From Mercurialis annua (lineage: Eukaryota > Streptophyta > Magnoliopsida > Malpighiales > Euphorbiaceae), in contig NC_065571.1 in assembly GCF_937616625.2 (NCBI RefSeq), forward strand, positions 27,602,201 to 27,666,200: 64,000 bases of DNA. The letters run 5' to 3'. Below the pieces are notes generated by a model. The model was not told the origin of the DNA. It did not search any database and saw only the letters and a list, made by a program, of their open reading frames with translations. This document shows, one piece after another, positions 36,699 to 48,351 of the stretch. The position numbers were made by a program, and so were the translations under genes. Position 1 is the first letter of the stretch. Every line of letters begins with the position of its first letter.

Positions 36699-38254
36699 TG
36701 TTGGCAAATAATCGCAAGTGTACGATATCGCGCAAGTAATATAACTTGGAAGACCAAGTATCGATCCCACAAGGAACAATGAACTAAACAACTAATTTCT
36801 AATATTCTTTAATTGGCTAGTAGGAAAATAAATGGATTTGTGTGAACTAATTATAATCTAAAGTGAATTGACTCAAGTAATTAGACTAAAAATCTGAAAT
36901 CAAACAAATAAATTGAAGTTTAAACAATAATGGTAAAAAGCTCAAGAATTGATAATTCCAAATAAACTAGTAGAAGAATGGATCAAAATTTATCTAGTGA
37001 TTTTATTGTGAATCGAGCTATTCTAATGCACCGAATCCCGCTCTCTCAAGCCTCAAAGATTCAAATAAAATCACAACCTAATTAGCTAATCAATTATTAA
37101 CTTGCTCTCACAATATTAAAACTGAATTAAATAACTAAATTGTAATTATGAAGCAAACTCAACGACTACCTAAATTCCTACCCGCTCTCACGGTGTTTTC
37201 CTCTAAGTTTTTAATTACCTATGTCTATTTAATTAACAATCTCTCAATTAGTTAATTAAACACAAAATCATGAACTAAGTGATCAAATTAATTCAAGCAT
37301 TAATCTTAGTAATTAAAACACAATTTTACTCACTTAATAAATCCTAATCCAATTCGAAAACTAGTCTAAGTGTTCATATCAATTCCCGAACAAAGGATTT
37401 AGTTACACATGCTTAAGCTTAAATTAAACAAAGAAGAAGATGAAGAATTAAACATAATTAGAACAATAAATACCGGAGTTGTCAATTTCGGAAGAATCGT
37501 CTAGATTAAACTTGAAATCTTCACAATCGTTCTTTTCAGAAACTAATAATAAACTACTTATAAACTGCTGAGAAATAGAAGCTAAAACGCTATTTTAAGA
37601 GAATGAAAATAAAACTAATGTAGTCTAAATTATTCTACGTATTAAATTGAGTCTAATACAAGGTCTTTATATAGTAGGAGAAGTTCCGGAGTCTTCTAAT
37701 TCGTATTACAAATCAATTTGTAATAGGAATTATAATTGTAATTGGAGGAGGAATTTCAGTCTAACTCAAAATCTGCTGCACGCCAAATTCTCTTCTTTCC
37801 CGTTCGGGAAGCCATAGTTCCGTTCGTGACATGCCTAATTTTCTTCTTTCCCGAACGGAACAAACCATTCACGTTCGAAAAAACTGTAGACCGAAAGCTT
37901 TGAGATCTGATTCCTTCTTGAGTCCCGAACGGGACAAGGCTTTTTTCGTTCGGGACTCATGCTCACTCTGCATGTTTTCCGTTCGTGAAACCTCTTTTTC
38001 AAACGGAAACAACCCTTTTTTTCCTCAATCTCGTTCGTGAACTTCAATTCCTTCGTCCGCAAGCCACGCTTTTTACTCGTACACGCAATCCACCATAATT
38101 TTGCCCCAAATAGTCGGTTTTCACCTAATTTCCACTGAAACACTAACAAACACTATTAAACGTAAAAACGCCAAATAATGTATAAAAACAATACTACACA
38201 TGATGAAAACCGAGTAAAATCGACCCTAAATATAGGAGTAAAATACTCCTATCA
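36699..38254 (-). repeat. 5' LTR of the Athila-type element (right side)
   Basis: It has the same length as the other LTR (1556 bp) with only about four visible substitutions. Read on the minus strand it starts TGATAGGAG and ends GCCAACA. It carries the same palindrome set at 37792-38035. Confidence 0.95.
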
Positions 38255-38259
38255 GTTTT
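38255..38259. repeat. Target-site duplication of the Athila-type element, right copy
   Basis: GTTTT follows the LTR terminus and matches 25544-25548. Confidence 0.92.
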
Positions 38260-38569
38260 CTTTAGGTAGATCGGTGAAATACTAAAACTGATAGTGGAGC
38301 TGTGAAGGTGGTCGTATTGTTTGATGCCTTTGGAAAATTTTCAATTAACTTTGAGGGGGAATTCGTTGTTAGGTAAATTTTAGTTTCGTTGTCGATTTTG
38401 GGTTATTTCGTTAATGACGATGCAAATTGGTGGACTAGGATAATATAGATGGGCAAATATGTCAAGATGGGCACGTGCGTCTCTTTGAGTGTAATGTCTA
38501 GAAAATATTGTGAGGGAAAATTGATTTCAAATGTTAACTTGTTAAAGTAACTGAAATGTTTTTATCACG

Positions 38570-38763
38570 TAATTGTGCCCAGACATGTCATGAACATGCA
38601 TTTGGAATGCCACGGATAGGAAACTGCATTGAGCATGATCACTAATTAAAAGAGAAATAAATAATTGATACATGCATTTAGAACATTCATCACGGCATTA
38701 GACATTGGGGTTGAATGCAACTCTTTGGGGATGAGAGCTGTCATCGCCCTGGCGCACAATTAT
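38570..38763 (+). promoter_or_regulatory. Conserved inverted-repeat-bounded block, element B copy
   Basis: TAATTGTGCCCAG on the left pairs with CTGGCGCACAATTA on the right, with one bulge. The inner hairpin GGGGATGA/TCATCGCCC follows GCAACTCTTT. It corresponds to the blocks in A and C. Confidence 0.75.
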
Positions 38764-40193
38764 GTAAAATAAATTTTATCAGTGAAAATTTTCAAGAAAA
38801 ATATTTTGTTATAAACTCGCAAGTTATATTGTGAAAACTGTGTTTAAAAAGTTATTAAATTTCAAACGGTTTTGAAATTTTTATTTGGTTGGAAACAAGA
38901 CAAATACTCTGTGATGACGGTTGTGATTTAGGAGAGGTCGCTTTGTAGGAATTTATTCAATTTTGTTAGAGTATCAGTATTTGGTGAATAGGAACTATTG
39001 TTATAAGATTGCACTCGAGGTTTAGTTTGAATTTAAGAATTATGCCAGCTTAAAGTATGCATTTGAGAATTTTTGATTTAAGAAAATTGGTTATGCTCTG
39101 CGTGTCTATTTACATTAAAAAAATTAAAAAAAAAATTGTTTTTACAGATTCGATTTCTATATAAATTTTTTTGATACCAATATGGAAATTTTTCGTAAAT
39201 AAAGGAACTTTTATTTATGAGATTTTAACTTTTGAAAAATGATAAAACTTTGCCAATTTTGATTTAAAATGCGTATTTTAAATTGTTCTAAATGAAATAA
39301 AATCATGAAATTATTTAAAAGTAAGGTCGGATTATGATTAGAAATTGAGAGTATTTTATTATGTTGATACGTTAACAAACAAAAGGATTTTTCAACGGGT
39401 TAATTATTTTCGGTTGAAAGTAAAAATTAAATTTGAGTTTCCAATGATTTCAAATTGAAGATGGATTGCGTTATTATATATTTGTGTTTACGGAAAGCGT
39501 TTTTCTAGAAAAATATTTGTTGTGAGCATAACCAATAATCCGATTAATTGCGATTTGATTTGAATGATCTTCGATAGGATTCGAGGTGTTAGTAATTCAA
39601 ATAAATGACGAGAATGAAACAAAATTATGCTGTCAGGAGTTTAAGATATGTATTCCTTAAAATTGGTGTGTTTTCTTACTCTGGGTTTGAAAGGTTGATG
39701 AAATTGTTAAACTAATATTAGTTAGTTGAACCAGGACGATTCTAGTAGTATTTAGTTTTAAGCCGTTATTTGTAAGAGCAATTATAATCAGGACGACATT
39801 TTGATTTGCTGATAAACTTTTTCATTTGAGGTAATTGGTATTGAGACCACTATAAGCGATATAGTGCGTAGGTGTTATGGATGTAAGATTTAATTCTAGT
39901 TGTGAGTTGCTGTATGTTCCGGTTTTTGCAACGTTGGAGTTTGGCTCCGTACTATTACGATTTAAATTTTTGGATTGTTCTTACACTTGTAATGTCGCTT
40001 CGGTAGTCATTAAGACTTGAGCTTGTTATCCTTTGGAAATCTCCCTTGTAAGCGCGTTGGTGATTCTCAGATGGAAAATTTTATTTCGTTCACGCGTGTC
40101 GTATTTTGAGAAGTCATTTGAGGTACCTAATTGTCGAACTTATAATTTTACGCTTATACGTGTGGTGACCATCTAAGTTTTCTATTCAGTTTT

Positions 40194-40211
40194 AAATTCG
40201 AGGACGAATTT
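40194..40211 (+). promoter_or_regulatory. AGGA-loop hairpin before the PPT of element B
   Basis: AAATTCG, loop AGGA, CGAATTT is identical in stem and loop to the one in element A. Confidence 0.75.
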
Positions 40212-40221
40212 TTAATAAGTT

Positions 40222-40229
40222 GGGGAGAA
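40222..40229 (+). other. Polypurine tract of element B
   Basis: GGGGAGAA lies directly before the TGTAATATCCC start of the 3' LTR. Confidence 0.85.
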
Positions 40230-43091
40230 TGTAATATCCCGTATTTTTTTAAAAAAATTCCGATGAGTTTTTGGTTACAATTTGGAGTCGTTTACGAGTT
40301 CATGGTTCGATTCATGGTTTGAATAAATTAATTGGTTGGCCCATCTTTCTTTTGATCAATTTTTCCTTGACTTTGGCCCATGCACCTTGTTTCCATGCAA
40401 GTGTTTATGGATTTTTAAGTTCATTCTTTTGGCCCATGAAAATCATGAAGCCCATGCACATTTAGCCTACTCTTGTTCTTGTTTTTCTATTGCAGCGTGC
40501 TGCACTTCTTTCATATCTTTTTTTTATTCGTTCATTGAAACCCTAATTACTAGACAAAACCCTAGCCGACTCTTTATCCTAAAATACTATCAGAAACACT
40601 ACCATCATTATTTCAATCTTCATTCCTCTTCTTGGCGATTGGGTTCGGTAAGTTTCTCTCGTTACTTTGATTGATTCTTTTCGATATCGTTAATATCGTT
40701 CTTGATTCATATCTTGTTTGTTTTAGCTATAATCTGAGATTCTCTTCGATCATTCATCTATACTTGACGCCCTCGTTAATTCCAAACTTGGAAATCGTAA
40801 TTTGGTACGTTAGTCTATCCGTTATACGCGCCGTCGTTTCACCGTTTTTGAGTTTATGTAAACTGTTTTTTCCTCTTTGATTGTTACTGCCGATGAATCA
40901 TTGTTGAACCCATTATTCTTTTATGGTTTAAGTATTGTTAAACTGAATGCTTATTGTGTAATCATGAGTGATTGATTTTGTTGAGCTTCGGTTTCAATTC
41001 ACATCGATAATGAAGTTAGTGTTTGGCCGTCACTTTCATTGTTCTTTATTCATGATTCCTTTGGTGATTGGTCATCTGTGATTGAGATGGAATCGAGAGT
41101 TCTTGGGTGTTTAGTTTTGATTATATGAGGTTCTGATTCTTTATTAATTTGAGAAATTTTTTGGCTTTAGTTAATCTCTCATGTTAATATGTTGTATGGA
41201 ATTGTTGGTTGTCTTACGTATTCTTCATCTGTTATGGGTTTGTCAATTAATTTAAATTGTTAGAGTTAGTGATTTGCATGAAGATTACATCACCAAGTTT
41301 GATTAGGCATTTTAATTACTGATTATGGTTTTGAAGTATAAATGTTGAAATTGTTAATGAGTTGGCGGCAGTGTTAGTTTATCAAATTATTGGGCTTTGG
41401 TTCACTAATTATTTATTTAACTTTTGTTTTGAATTTTTGTTTCAAAATTTGAATTTCAAGATGGTATTAGGCCATTCGATTTTAATTATTTAGGACTTGA
41501 TTTCTTAATTAAATATCGTTTTTGAAACCAGACCTTTAATTATCGTTTTAATTTCTAATTATTAATTAATAACATTATTTTAGATCTAAACAAAAATATA
41601 TTAGTATCGATTATAATTTTAATTGTTTTTATTTTATTTTATTATTTATATTATATTTAAAAACGATAATTTATATTATAATCTTTTAAACGAATAATTA
41701 CTTGGGTAATTGTCAATTTTAAATTATTAGTTTGGCATACCAATTTGGCTAATGTATGTTTTAACTTTAAATTATTTTCTTAACTATTTTAGTTAAGTAA
41801 ATTTTGTCGGTAACTATTGGTTACTTGTGTTCTAAGCTATTGAGTTCCGTTTTAATATTTAATTATTATTTTATCAATAAATATTATTTTGGAATTATAA
41901 ACTATGTTTTATAAATTTTGATAAAATCTTTGGGTCGGGTTAGACTTAGGCGACTGACATGTGAGGTAGCTTGGTAGTTATCGCTAACTCGGCTAACCCA
42001 CTAATTAGGAATTGATTTAATTTATTATTTAAACAATATGTTTTTAACGGATTTTAAAGCGATAACTCAATAGACTTGTATTATTTGAGTATTATAATTT
42101 ATTTGGATTTTGTGTTTACTCTGGATTGCTTTACCGTGACTTGTTGTTTGTGTTAGTCCTATGTGGTCTCTATTACTCTCTAGAGTTAAGGTCCATTTTA
42201 ATAATTATTTATATTGTTTAGACTCGTCGACTGTTCGTGCTTCAGAGGCGAACCAAGACTAGTTGCTTGCCAGGTTATCACGTGGATTAGCAAGCAGTGA
42301 GTTTATATTTACTATTTACCGCTTTATTAAGTAAATTATATTTTTGCTATATTCAAATGTTGTAGCTTTCGAAATGTTTTCGAAAATCATTATGGATCTG
42401 GATTGAAACAGGCTACTCGATAGGCATCATCGAGACTGTGTGCGCACCGGTATGATCATGGTATGAGTTTGGTTTGAGATACGTCTCGCCTATTAAGGAC
42501 GCCGGTGGTAGATTCGTCTCCTGGGACTCACTCGTTTATTTATGTTGAGTGACGGTCGGGGATCGGTTATGGAGATTCGTCTCACCGACACAACTTTGAA
42601 TTTTAGAGATATTTGTGGTTTAGGGTTTCAATACTTATCCGTAATGAATTATATATGTATATAAACTGTGTTTAATGTTTTTAAAGGTTTTCCACTTAAT
42701 AAATGTAAATAGTGGTATGAACTCATCTCAGTATATCTGACCCCGTTGTTTTCCCAATTTTTCCAGGGTTATGATTTGAGAGAGTCAGCTGATCTCCGTT
42801 TCTTTATTTTCCTCGGAGGTTCCATTTATTTTGATAAAATTGTCAAACTATTTTATTCCTAGACCGTAGTAGTAACTAGACGTCTTATTTATTATTCTTG
42901 TTGTTTGTTATTTTATGCTTGGGCATATTTATTGTTTAACTTTGGTATTTCATTATTAATGTAAGAGATTTTATTTAAGTTGTTATGTTGTTTATATGTT
43001 TTATTGTATTCCGTGAGGCTTGCTACGGGTTTTGGTACGACCATACCCATACCCTAGCGCCGGTCACGATCTTCTAAAATGGGTCGTGACA
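40230..43091 (+). repeat. 3' LTR of element B, full length
   Basis: This 2862-bp LTR retains the middle 1445 bp missing from the left LTR, including a G-box hairpin (42264-42296) and a GGGTTAG...CTAACCC segment (41937-41999). It ends with a GTCACGA/TCGTGAC hairpin and GTGACA. Confidence 0.93.
42264..42296 (+). promoter_or_regulatory. Hairpin presenting a G-box (CACGTG) in the LTR of B
   Basis: TGCTTGC (42264-42270) pairs with GCAAGCA (42290-42296). The loop contains TATCACGTGGAT with the plant G-box CACGTG at 42279-42284. Element C has the same hairpin at 50111-50143. Confidence 0.6.
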
Positions 43092-43096
43092 AGTAC
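43092..43096. repeat. Target-site duplication of element B, right copy
   Basis: AGTAC matches 21990-21994. Confidence 0.95.
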
Positions 43097-44084
43097 TGAT
43101 ACGAGTCTAGGCGTCTATGGTCAATGATTTGAAATGATAAATTGTGATTATCGATCGATTAATGGAATAAGGAGGATAAAAAAGAAATGTGATAGACACA
43201 AGGTAACTCGGTTGAACTATCTCGGGACCTATGTCTAGTGGGTAACTCGGTCGAACTATCTCAGGACCCACAACTTGGGATTAAGTAGTTGCATGAGTAA
43301 CTCGGTTGAATTATCTCGGGACTATGCCACGTGGTAGCGGGTAAATCGGTCGAACTATCTCGGGACCCGGCCACTCGGACGATATGATTCGAAAAACAGT
43401 TATCGTCGATTATGTCAAATAAGTCCGTAGCTCTTGGGTTTAGGGTTTCGAACGAATCCGATATTGGAAACTATTAAATTATATTTTATGTTTATTTATG
43501 TTTAATTAATCGTTTATTATCGAAGTATGTTTAAATACAAGTTTATTGTTGAAGTATTTAGAAAAGTATGTTTTATCGTTAATGCGACCTTATTTTAAAT
43601 ATAATATTGTTAGTAAATTGTGAACTCACTCAGTGTTGTCTGACCCCCCAACAGTGTTTTCTTTCAGAATTAATATTTGATGATGTGGTCGAGCTTCCAA
43701 CCATTGTTCCGGAAGTCTCAATTATGGGGAGTCTTATTCTTCTTAGAGCTGCAGTAGTCAAGATAGTAGAGGTAGCTAGTAGCAAACAATTTATGTTTAT
43801 TTTATACCATGACATAATGATGTAATTTGGAAAAATGAATTATCCAGGAATTTAATATATGGTTAATTGGTATTTTATACAGAGTGATTTGTGTGTTTTC
43901 ACAGGTGTGGTTTATTATGTTTTCAGGCGTTATATTGCCGATTTTTCGAAAATGGTTTTACTAAGTATTATAACGATTTTGAGACGCGAAAACGTTTTAG
44001 GTAAATTTAGGCTTGCTACGGGTTTCGGAACCAAAATTCCCATTCTCTAGCGCCGGTCGCGGTCCTCGATTTCGGGCCGTGACA
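43097..44084 (+). repeat. 3' LTR of element A, second part
   Basis: This resumes at TGATACGAGTCTAGG exactly where the first part stopped. It includes the four-copy tag array (43193-43374) and ends GGGCCGTGACA. Short frames at 43607-44050 are also present in part in the 5' LTR and are not genes. Confidence 0.93.
43193..43374 (+). repeat. Four-copy stem-loop tag array in the 3' LTR of element A
   Basis: It corresponds to 14971-15154. Copy 2 has a clear GTGGG/CCCAC flank here. Copy 3 has lost one pair (GTTGCAT against ATGCCAC). Confidence 0.78.
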
Positions 44085-44089
44085 AAAGC
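44085..44089. repeat. Target-site duplication of element A, right copy
   Basis: AAAGC matches 12381-12385 and reads into satellite GTTACGAAACAAATCC. Confidence 0.93.
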
Positions 44090-47000
44090 GTTACGAAACA
44101 AATCCTAACGTTTCAAATTTTTAGCGATTTAAGCCAAACGTTTAAAACGTTTTAAACAAATCCAAACGTTTAAAACGTTATGAAAAAATCCCAACGTTTC
44201 ACCTTTTTAGCTATTTAAGCCAAACGTTTAAAACGTTATGAAACAAATCCAAATGTTTCACCTTTTTAGCGATTTAAGCCAAACATTTAAAACGTTACCA
44301 AATAAATCCAAACGTTTCACCTCTTAGCGATTTAAGTCAAACGTTTAAAATGTTATGAAACAAATCCTAATGTTTTCACCTTTTTAGTGATTTAAGCCAA
44401 ACGTTTACAGCATTACAAAACAAATCCAAACGTTTAAAACGTTACGAAACAAATCCAAACGTTTAAAATGTTACGAAAAAAATCGAAACGTTTAAAACGT
44501 TTCGAAACAAATCATAACGTTTCACCTTTTTAGTAATTTAATCCAAACGTTTAAAGCGTTACGAAACAAATCCAAACGTTTAAAATGTTATGAAAAAAAT
44601 GCAAACTTTTTACTTTTTTGGCGATTTAAGCCAAACGTTTAAAACGTTACAAAACAAATCCTAACATTTCACCTTTTTAGCTATTTAAGCCAAACGTTTA
44701 AAACATTATAAATTAAATCTAAACGTTTAAAACGTTACGAAATAAATCCTAACGTTTCATCTTTTTAATGATTTAAGCCAAACAATTATACGTTACGAAA
44801 CTAATCCAAACATTTAAAACATTACGAAACAAATCCTAACGTTTCACCTTTTTAGTGATTTAATCCAAACATTTAAAACGTTACGAAACAAATCGAAACG
44901 TTTAAAACGTTACGAAACAATTTCAAATGTTTAAAACGTTACGAAACAAATACAAACGTTTAAAACTATACAAAACAAATCCAAACGTTTAAAACTTTAC
45001 AAAACAAATCCTAACGTTTCACTTTTTTCGCTATTTAAGCCAAACGTTTAGAACATTATAAAACAAATCCTAACATTTCACCTTTTTAGCGATTTAAGCC
45101 AATCGTTTAAAACGTTACGAAACAAATCCTAACGTTTCACCTTTTTAGCGATTTAATCGAAACGTTTAAAACGTTATGAAACGAATCCAAACGTTAAACG
45201 TTTGACTTAAATCCAAATGTTTAAAACTTTACGAAACAAATCCAAACGTTTAAAACGTTACAAAACAAATCCTAACGTTTCACCATTTTAGCTGTTTAGG
45301 CCAAACATTTAAAACGTCACAAAAAAATCTTGATGTTTCACCTTTTTAGCGATTTAAGCCAAACATTTACAACGTTACGAAACAAATCCAAACATTTAAA
45401 ACGATACGAAACAAATCCAAACATTCAAAACATTACAAAACAAATGCAAATATTTCACCTTTTTAGCCATTTAATCCAAACGTTTAAAACGTCACGAAAC
45501 AGATTCAAACTTTAAAACGTTACAAAACAAATCCTAACGTTTCACCTTTTTAGCGATTTAATACAAACGTTAAAAATATTACCAAACAGATCCTAATGTT
45601 TTACCTTTTTAGCGATTTAAGCCAAACGTATAAAACGTTACGAAACAAATCTTAATATTTTAGCTTTTTAGCGATTTAACCTAAACGTTTAAAATGTTAC
45701 GAAACAAATCCAAACGTTTCTCCTATTTAGCGATTTAAGTCAAACGTTTAAAATGTTACAAAACTAATCCAAACGTTTAAAATATTATGAAACAAATCCT
45801 AACGTTTCACCTTTTTAGCGATTTAAGCCAAACGTTTAAAACTCTATGAAACAAATCCTAACGTTTCACCTTTTTAGCGATTTAAGCCAAACGTTTAAAA
45901 CTCTATGAAACAAATCCTAATGTTTCACTTTTTTAGCTATTTAAGCCAAACATTTAAAACGTTCTAAAACAAATCCAAACATTTCACCGTTTTAGCGATA
46001 TAAGCCAAACATTTAAAACGTTAAAAAACAAATCTTACCGTTTCACCTTTTTAGCGATTTAATCGAAACGTTTAAAACGTTACGAAACGAATCCAAATGT
46101 TTAATACGTTACGAAACGAATCCAAACATTTATAACATTACGAAACAAATCCAAATGTTTAAAACATTACGAAACAAATCCAAAAGTTTAAAACGTTACG
46201 AAATAAATCCAAACATTTCAACTTTTTAGCGATTTAAGCCAAACGTTTAAAACGTTAAGATATAAATTCTAACGTTTCATCTTTTTAGCAATTTAAGCGA
46301 AACATTTAAAATGTTACTGAACAAATCCAAATGTTTAAAACGTCACGAAATAAATTCAAACGTTTAATACGTTACGAAACAAATCCAAACGTTTAAAATA
46401 TAATGAAACAAATCATAACGTTTCACTTTTTTAGCGATTTAATCCAAACGTTTAAAGCGTTGGGAAACAAATCTAAATGTTTCATCCGTTATGAAACCAA
46501 TCCAAACTTTTCACCTTTTTAGCGATTTATGCCAAACGTTTAAAACGTTATGAAATAAATCCAAATGTATTAAACGTTACGAAATAAATCCTAACGTTTC
46601 ACCTCTTAAGATATTTAAGCCAAACGTTTAAAACGTTACGAAACAAATCCAAACGTTTAAAAACGTTATGAAAAAAATCCTAATGTTTTACCTTTTTAGC
46701 TATTTAAGACAAACGTTTAGGATGGTACGAAACAAATCCAAACATTTCACCTTTTTTGCGATTTAAGCCAAACGTTTAAAACGTTACGAAACAAATCCTA
46801 ACGTTTCACCTTTATAGCAATTTAAGCCAATCGTTTAAAACGTTACGAAATAAATCAAAACGTTTAAAAACATTATGAAAAAAATCCTAACGTTTTACCT
46901 TTTAGCTATTTAAGACAAACGTTTAAGACGTTACAAAACAACTTCAAACGTTTCACCTTTTTTGCGATTTAAGCCAAACGTTTAAAACGTTGCAAAAAAA

Positions 47001-47191
47001 ATCCTTACGTTTCACATTTTTTGCGATTTAAGTGAAATGTTTAATATGTTACGAAACAAATCCTAACGTTTCACCTTTTTAGCGATTTAAGCCAATAATT
47101 TAAAACGTTATTAAACAAATCCAAACGTTTAAAACATTTCGAACAGATCTAAACGTTTTAAACATTACAAAACAAATCACAATGTTTCACC
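44090..47191. repeat. Satellite array, right block
   Basis: It uses the same a and b units as the left block and is continuous with it once element A is removed. A very recent local ab-dimer duplication is visible near 45830-45920 (AAAACTCTATGAAAC twice). The array ends inside a b unit at TTTCACC, where element D sequence begins. Confidence 0.95.
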
Positions 47192-47808
47192 GGGTTAGCC
47201 GAGTTATCGATAACTACCAAGCTACCTCACATATTGGGCGAGCCAAGTCTAAACCATAGTTTATAATTCCAAAATAATATTTATTGATAAAATAATAATT
47301 AAATATTAAAACGGAACTCAATAGTTTAAAACACAAGTAATAAATATTCACAAATAATTACTTAACTAAAATAAGTTAAGAAAATAAATTAAAAGCTAAA
47401 TTGCAATTTAGCCAAATTGACACGCTTAAGCCAATATTCTCAAAATTGAGAATTACTCAAGTAATTATTCGTTTAAAAGATTATAATATAAATTATCCTT
47501 TTCAAAATATAACAATAATAAATATAAAAAATTTAAATTATAATCATTACTAATATTTTTTTTAGATTTAAAATAATATTATTAATTAGTAATTTAGAAT
47601 ACAAAACGATAATTAAGAGTTCGGTTTAAAATCAATAATTCAACAATTTAAAAATTTAAGATTTTAAATAATAATCAACATTTATAAATACCCAATAAGA
47701 ATTATGGAATCAAAAGCCAATAATCTTAAATTATTAACCATTCAAAATTCAAACATCATTTTGAACAAAAGCCCAACACTAAGAGACATTGCATGCCGCC
47801 ATAATTCA
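47192..47808 (-). mobile_element. Element D, LTR fragment (left of C), truncated
   Basis: On the minus strand this matches the middle of the B 3' LTR, about 41360-42000 (GGCGGCA ... GGTAGCTTGGTAGTTATCG ... CTCGGCTAACCC). It is cut off at the satellite junction and interrupted on the other side by element C. No terminus survives. Confidence 0.8.
47804..47808. repeat. Target-site duplication of element C, left copy
   Basis: ATTCA precedes TGTAATACCCC and recurs at 58630-58634. Confidence 0.93.
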
Positions 47809-48321
47809 TGTAATACCCCGCGTTTTCAAACTTGATTTGTCAGTTCGGTTATCTGTTAGAAATTAGTTATTTCCTTGAATTCTTTGTTCTTTTGTATTTC
47901 AGCATGTTCTTGTTATGTTTCCGACTTGATTCTGGATTGTTATACGTTAGAAGTAACACTTATGATACCTTGATAGTGTCTTTTTGAGTGTCTCATATGT
48001 ATCCCATGAGCCCTTATGTGTTCGATGTTCATTTAATTTATTTTTGGGTATTAATCAAAACAGTATTCACATATTTTCCAAAACTGTCATGTGTTAGTAA
48101 AACGTTGATATCTGACAATTGAACGGTCGGATCGGGCTCATTTTTGGATATGTTGTTCTTAAGAAGATTTACTAAAATCAGGTCGGTTGGATTGTTATTT
48201 GGAGGTTTATAACTCTAAAAATAACTATTAAATCGTAAGACTTTAAACAAAGCCCAAGTAAAGCCCGTAAGAGTCTAAGTAGACCCCTAATTCATGTGAG
48301 AAGCCCCATTTCCCTTCCCAC

Positions 48322-48351
48322 AAACCCTAAAACAAATTATTTTATATAAAA
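48322..48351 (+). promoter_or_regulatory. Candidate core promoter in the LTR of C
   Basis: AAACCCTAA is followed 12 bases later by TATATAAAA, a good TATA-box match. Downstream sequence is pyrimidine-rich. Prediction only. Confidence 0.4.

Larger units (their letters stand above)
25549..38254 (-). mobile_element. Complete Athila-type Ty3/gypsy retrotransposon nested in element B
   Basis: The 12.7-kb element is on the minus strand. It has two 1556-bp LTRs (TGATAGGAG...GCCAACA read on minus), the duplication GTTTT, a TGGCGCC-type PBS, a continuous gag-pol frame, a second ORF downstream of pol, and a purine tract. That PBS and the downstream ORF are typical of the Athila clade. By eye the two LTRs differ at about four positions (near 26024, 26386, 26849 and 26928), so the insertion is recent. 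No stop codon interrupts gag-pol, so it may still be autonomous. Confidence 0.95.
38260..40229 (+). other. Internal domain of element B, right part, non-coding
   Basis: There is no credible frame. It contains the conserved inverted-repeat-bounded block (38570-38763) and the pre-PPT AGGA-loop hairpin (40194-40211). The remainder is AT-rich and unassigned. Confidence 0.85.
21995..43091 (+). mobile_element. Element B: non-coding LARD-like retrotransposon nested in the 3' LTR of A
   Basis: The element begins TGTAATATCCCG, ends GTCGTGACA and has the duplication AGTAC. It has an initiator tRNA-Met PBS, a PPT and an internal domain of about 4.1 kb without coding capacity, interrupted by the Athila-type element. 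The two LTRs are unequal: 1419 bp on the left and 2862 bp on the right. They differ by about 1% across the first 785 aligned bases. Related families in this window are C and D. The termini resemble Tekay-type gypsy elements (inference). Confidence 0.92.
12386..44084 (+). mobile_element. Element A: non-coding LTR retrotransposon (LARD-like), carrying nested elements
   Basis: The element begins TGTAATACCCCG and ends GTGACA. It is flanked by the 5-bp duplication AAAGC and sits in the satellite array. Without nested insertions it is about 10.6 kb: a 3477-bp 5' LTR, a 3658-bp internal domain and a 3' LTR of about 3462 bp split by element B. The primer-binding site matches initiator tRNA-Met and a purine tract precedes the 3' LTR. 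No gag, protease, reverse transcriptase or integrase frame is visible. Large LTRs with a non-coding interior fit the large retrotransposon derivative (LARD) class. The termini and PBS resemble Ty3/gypsy Tekay-type elements, which is an inference. Confidence 0.92.
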
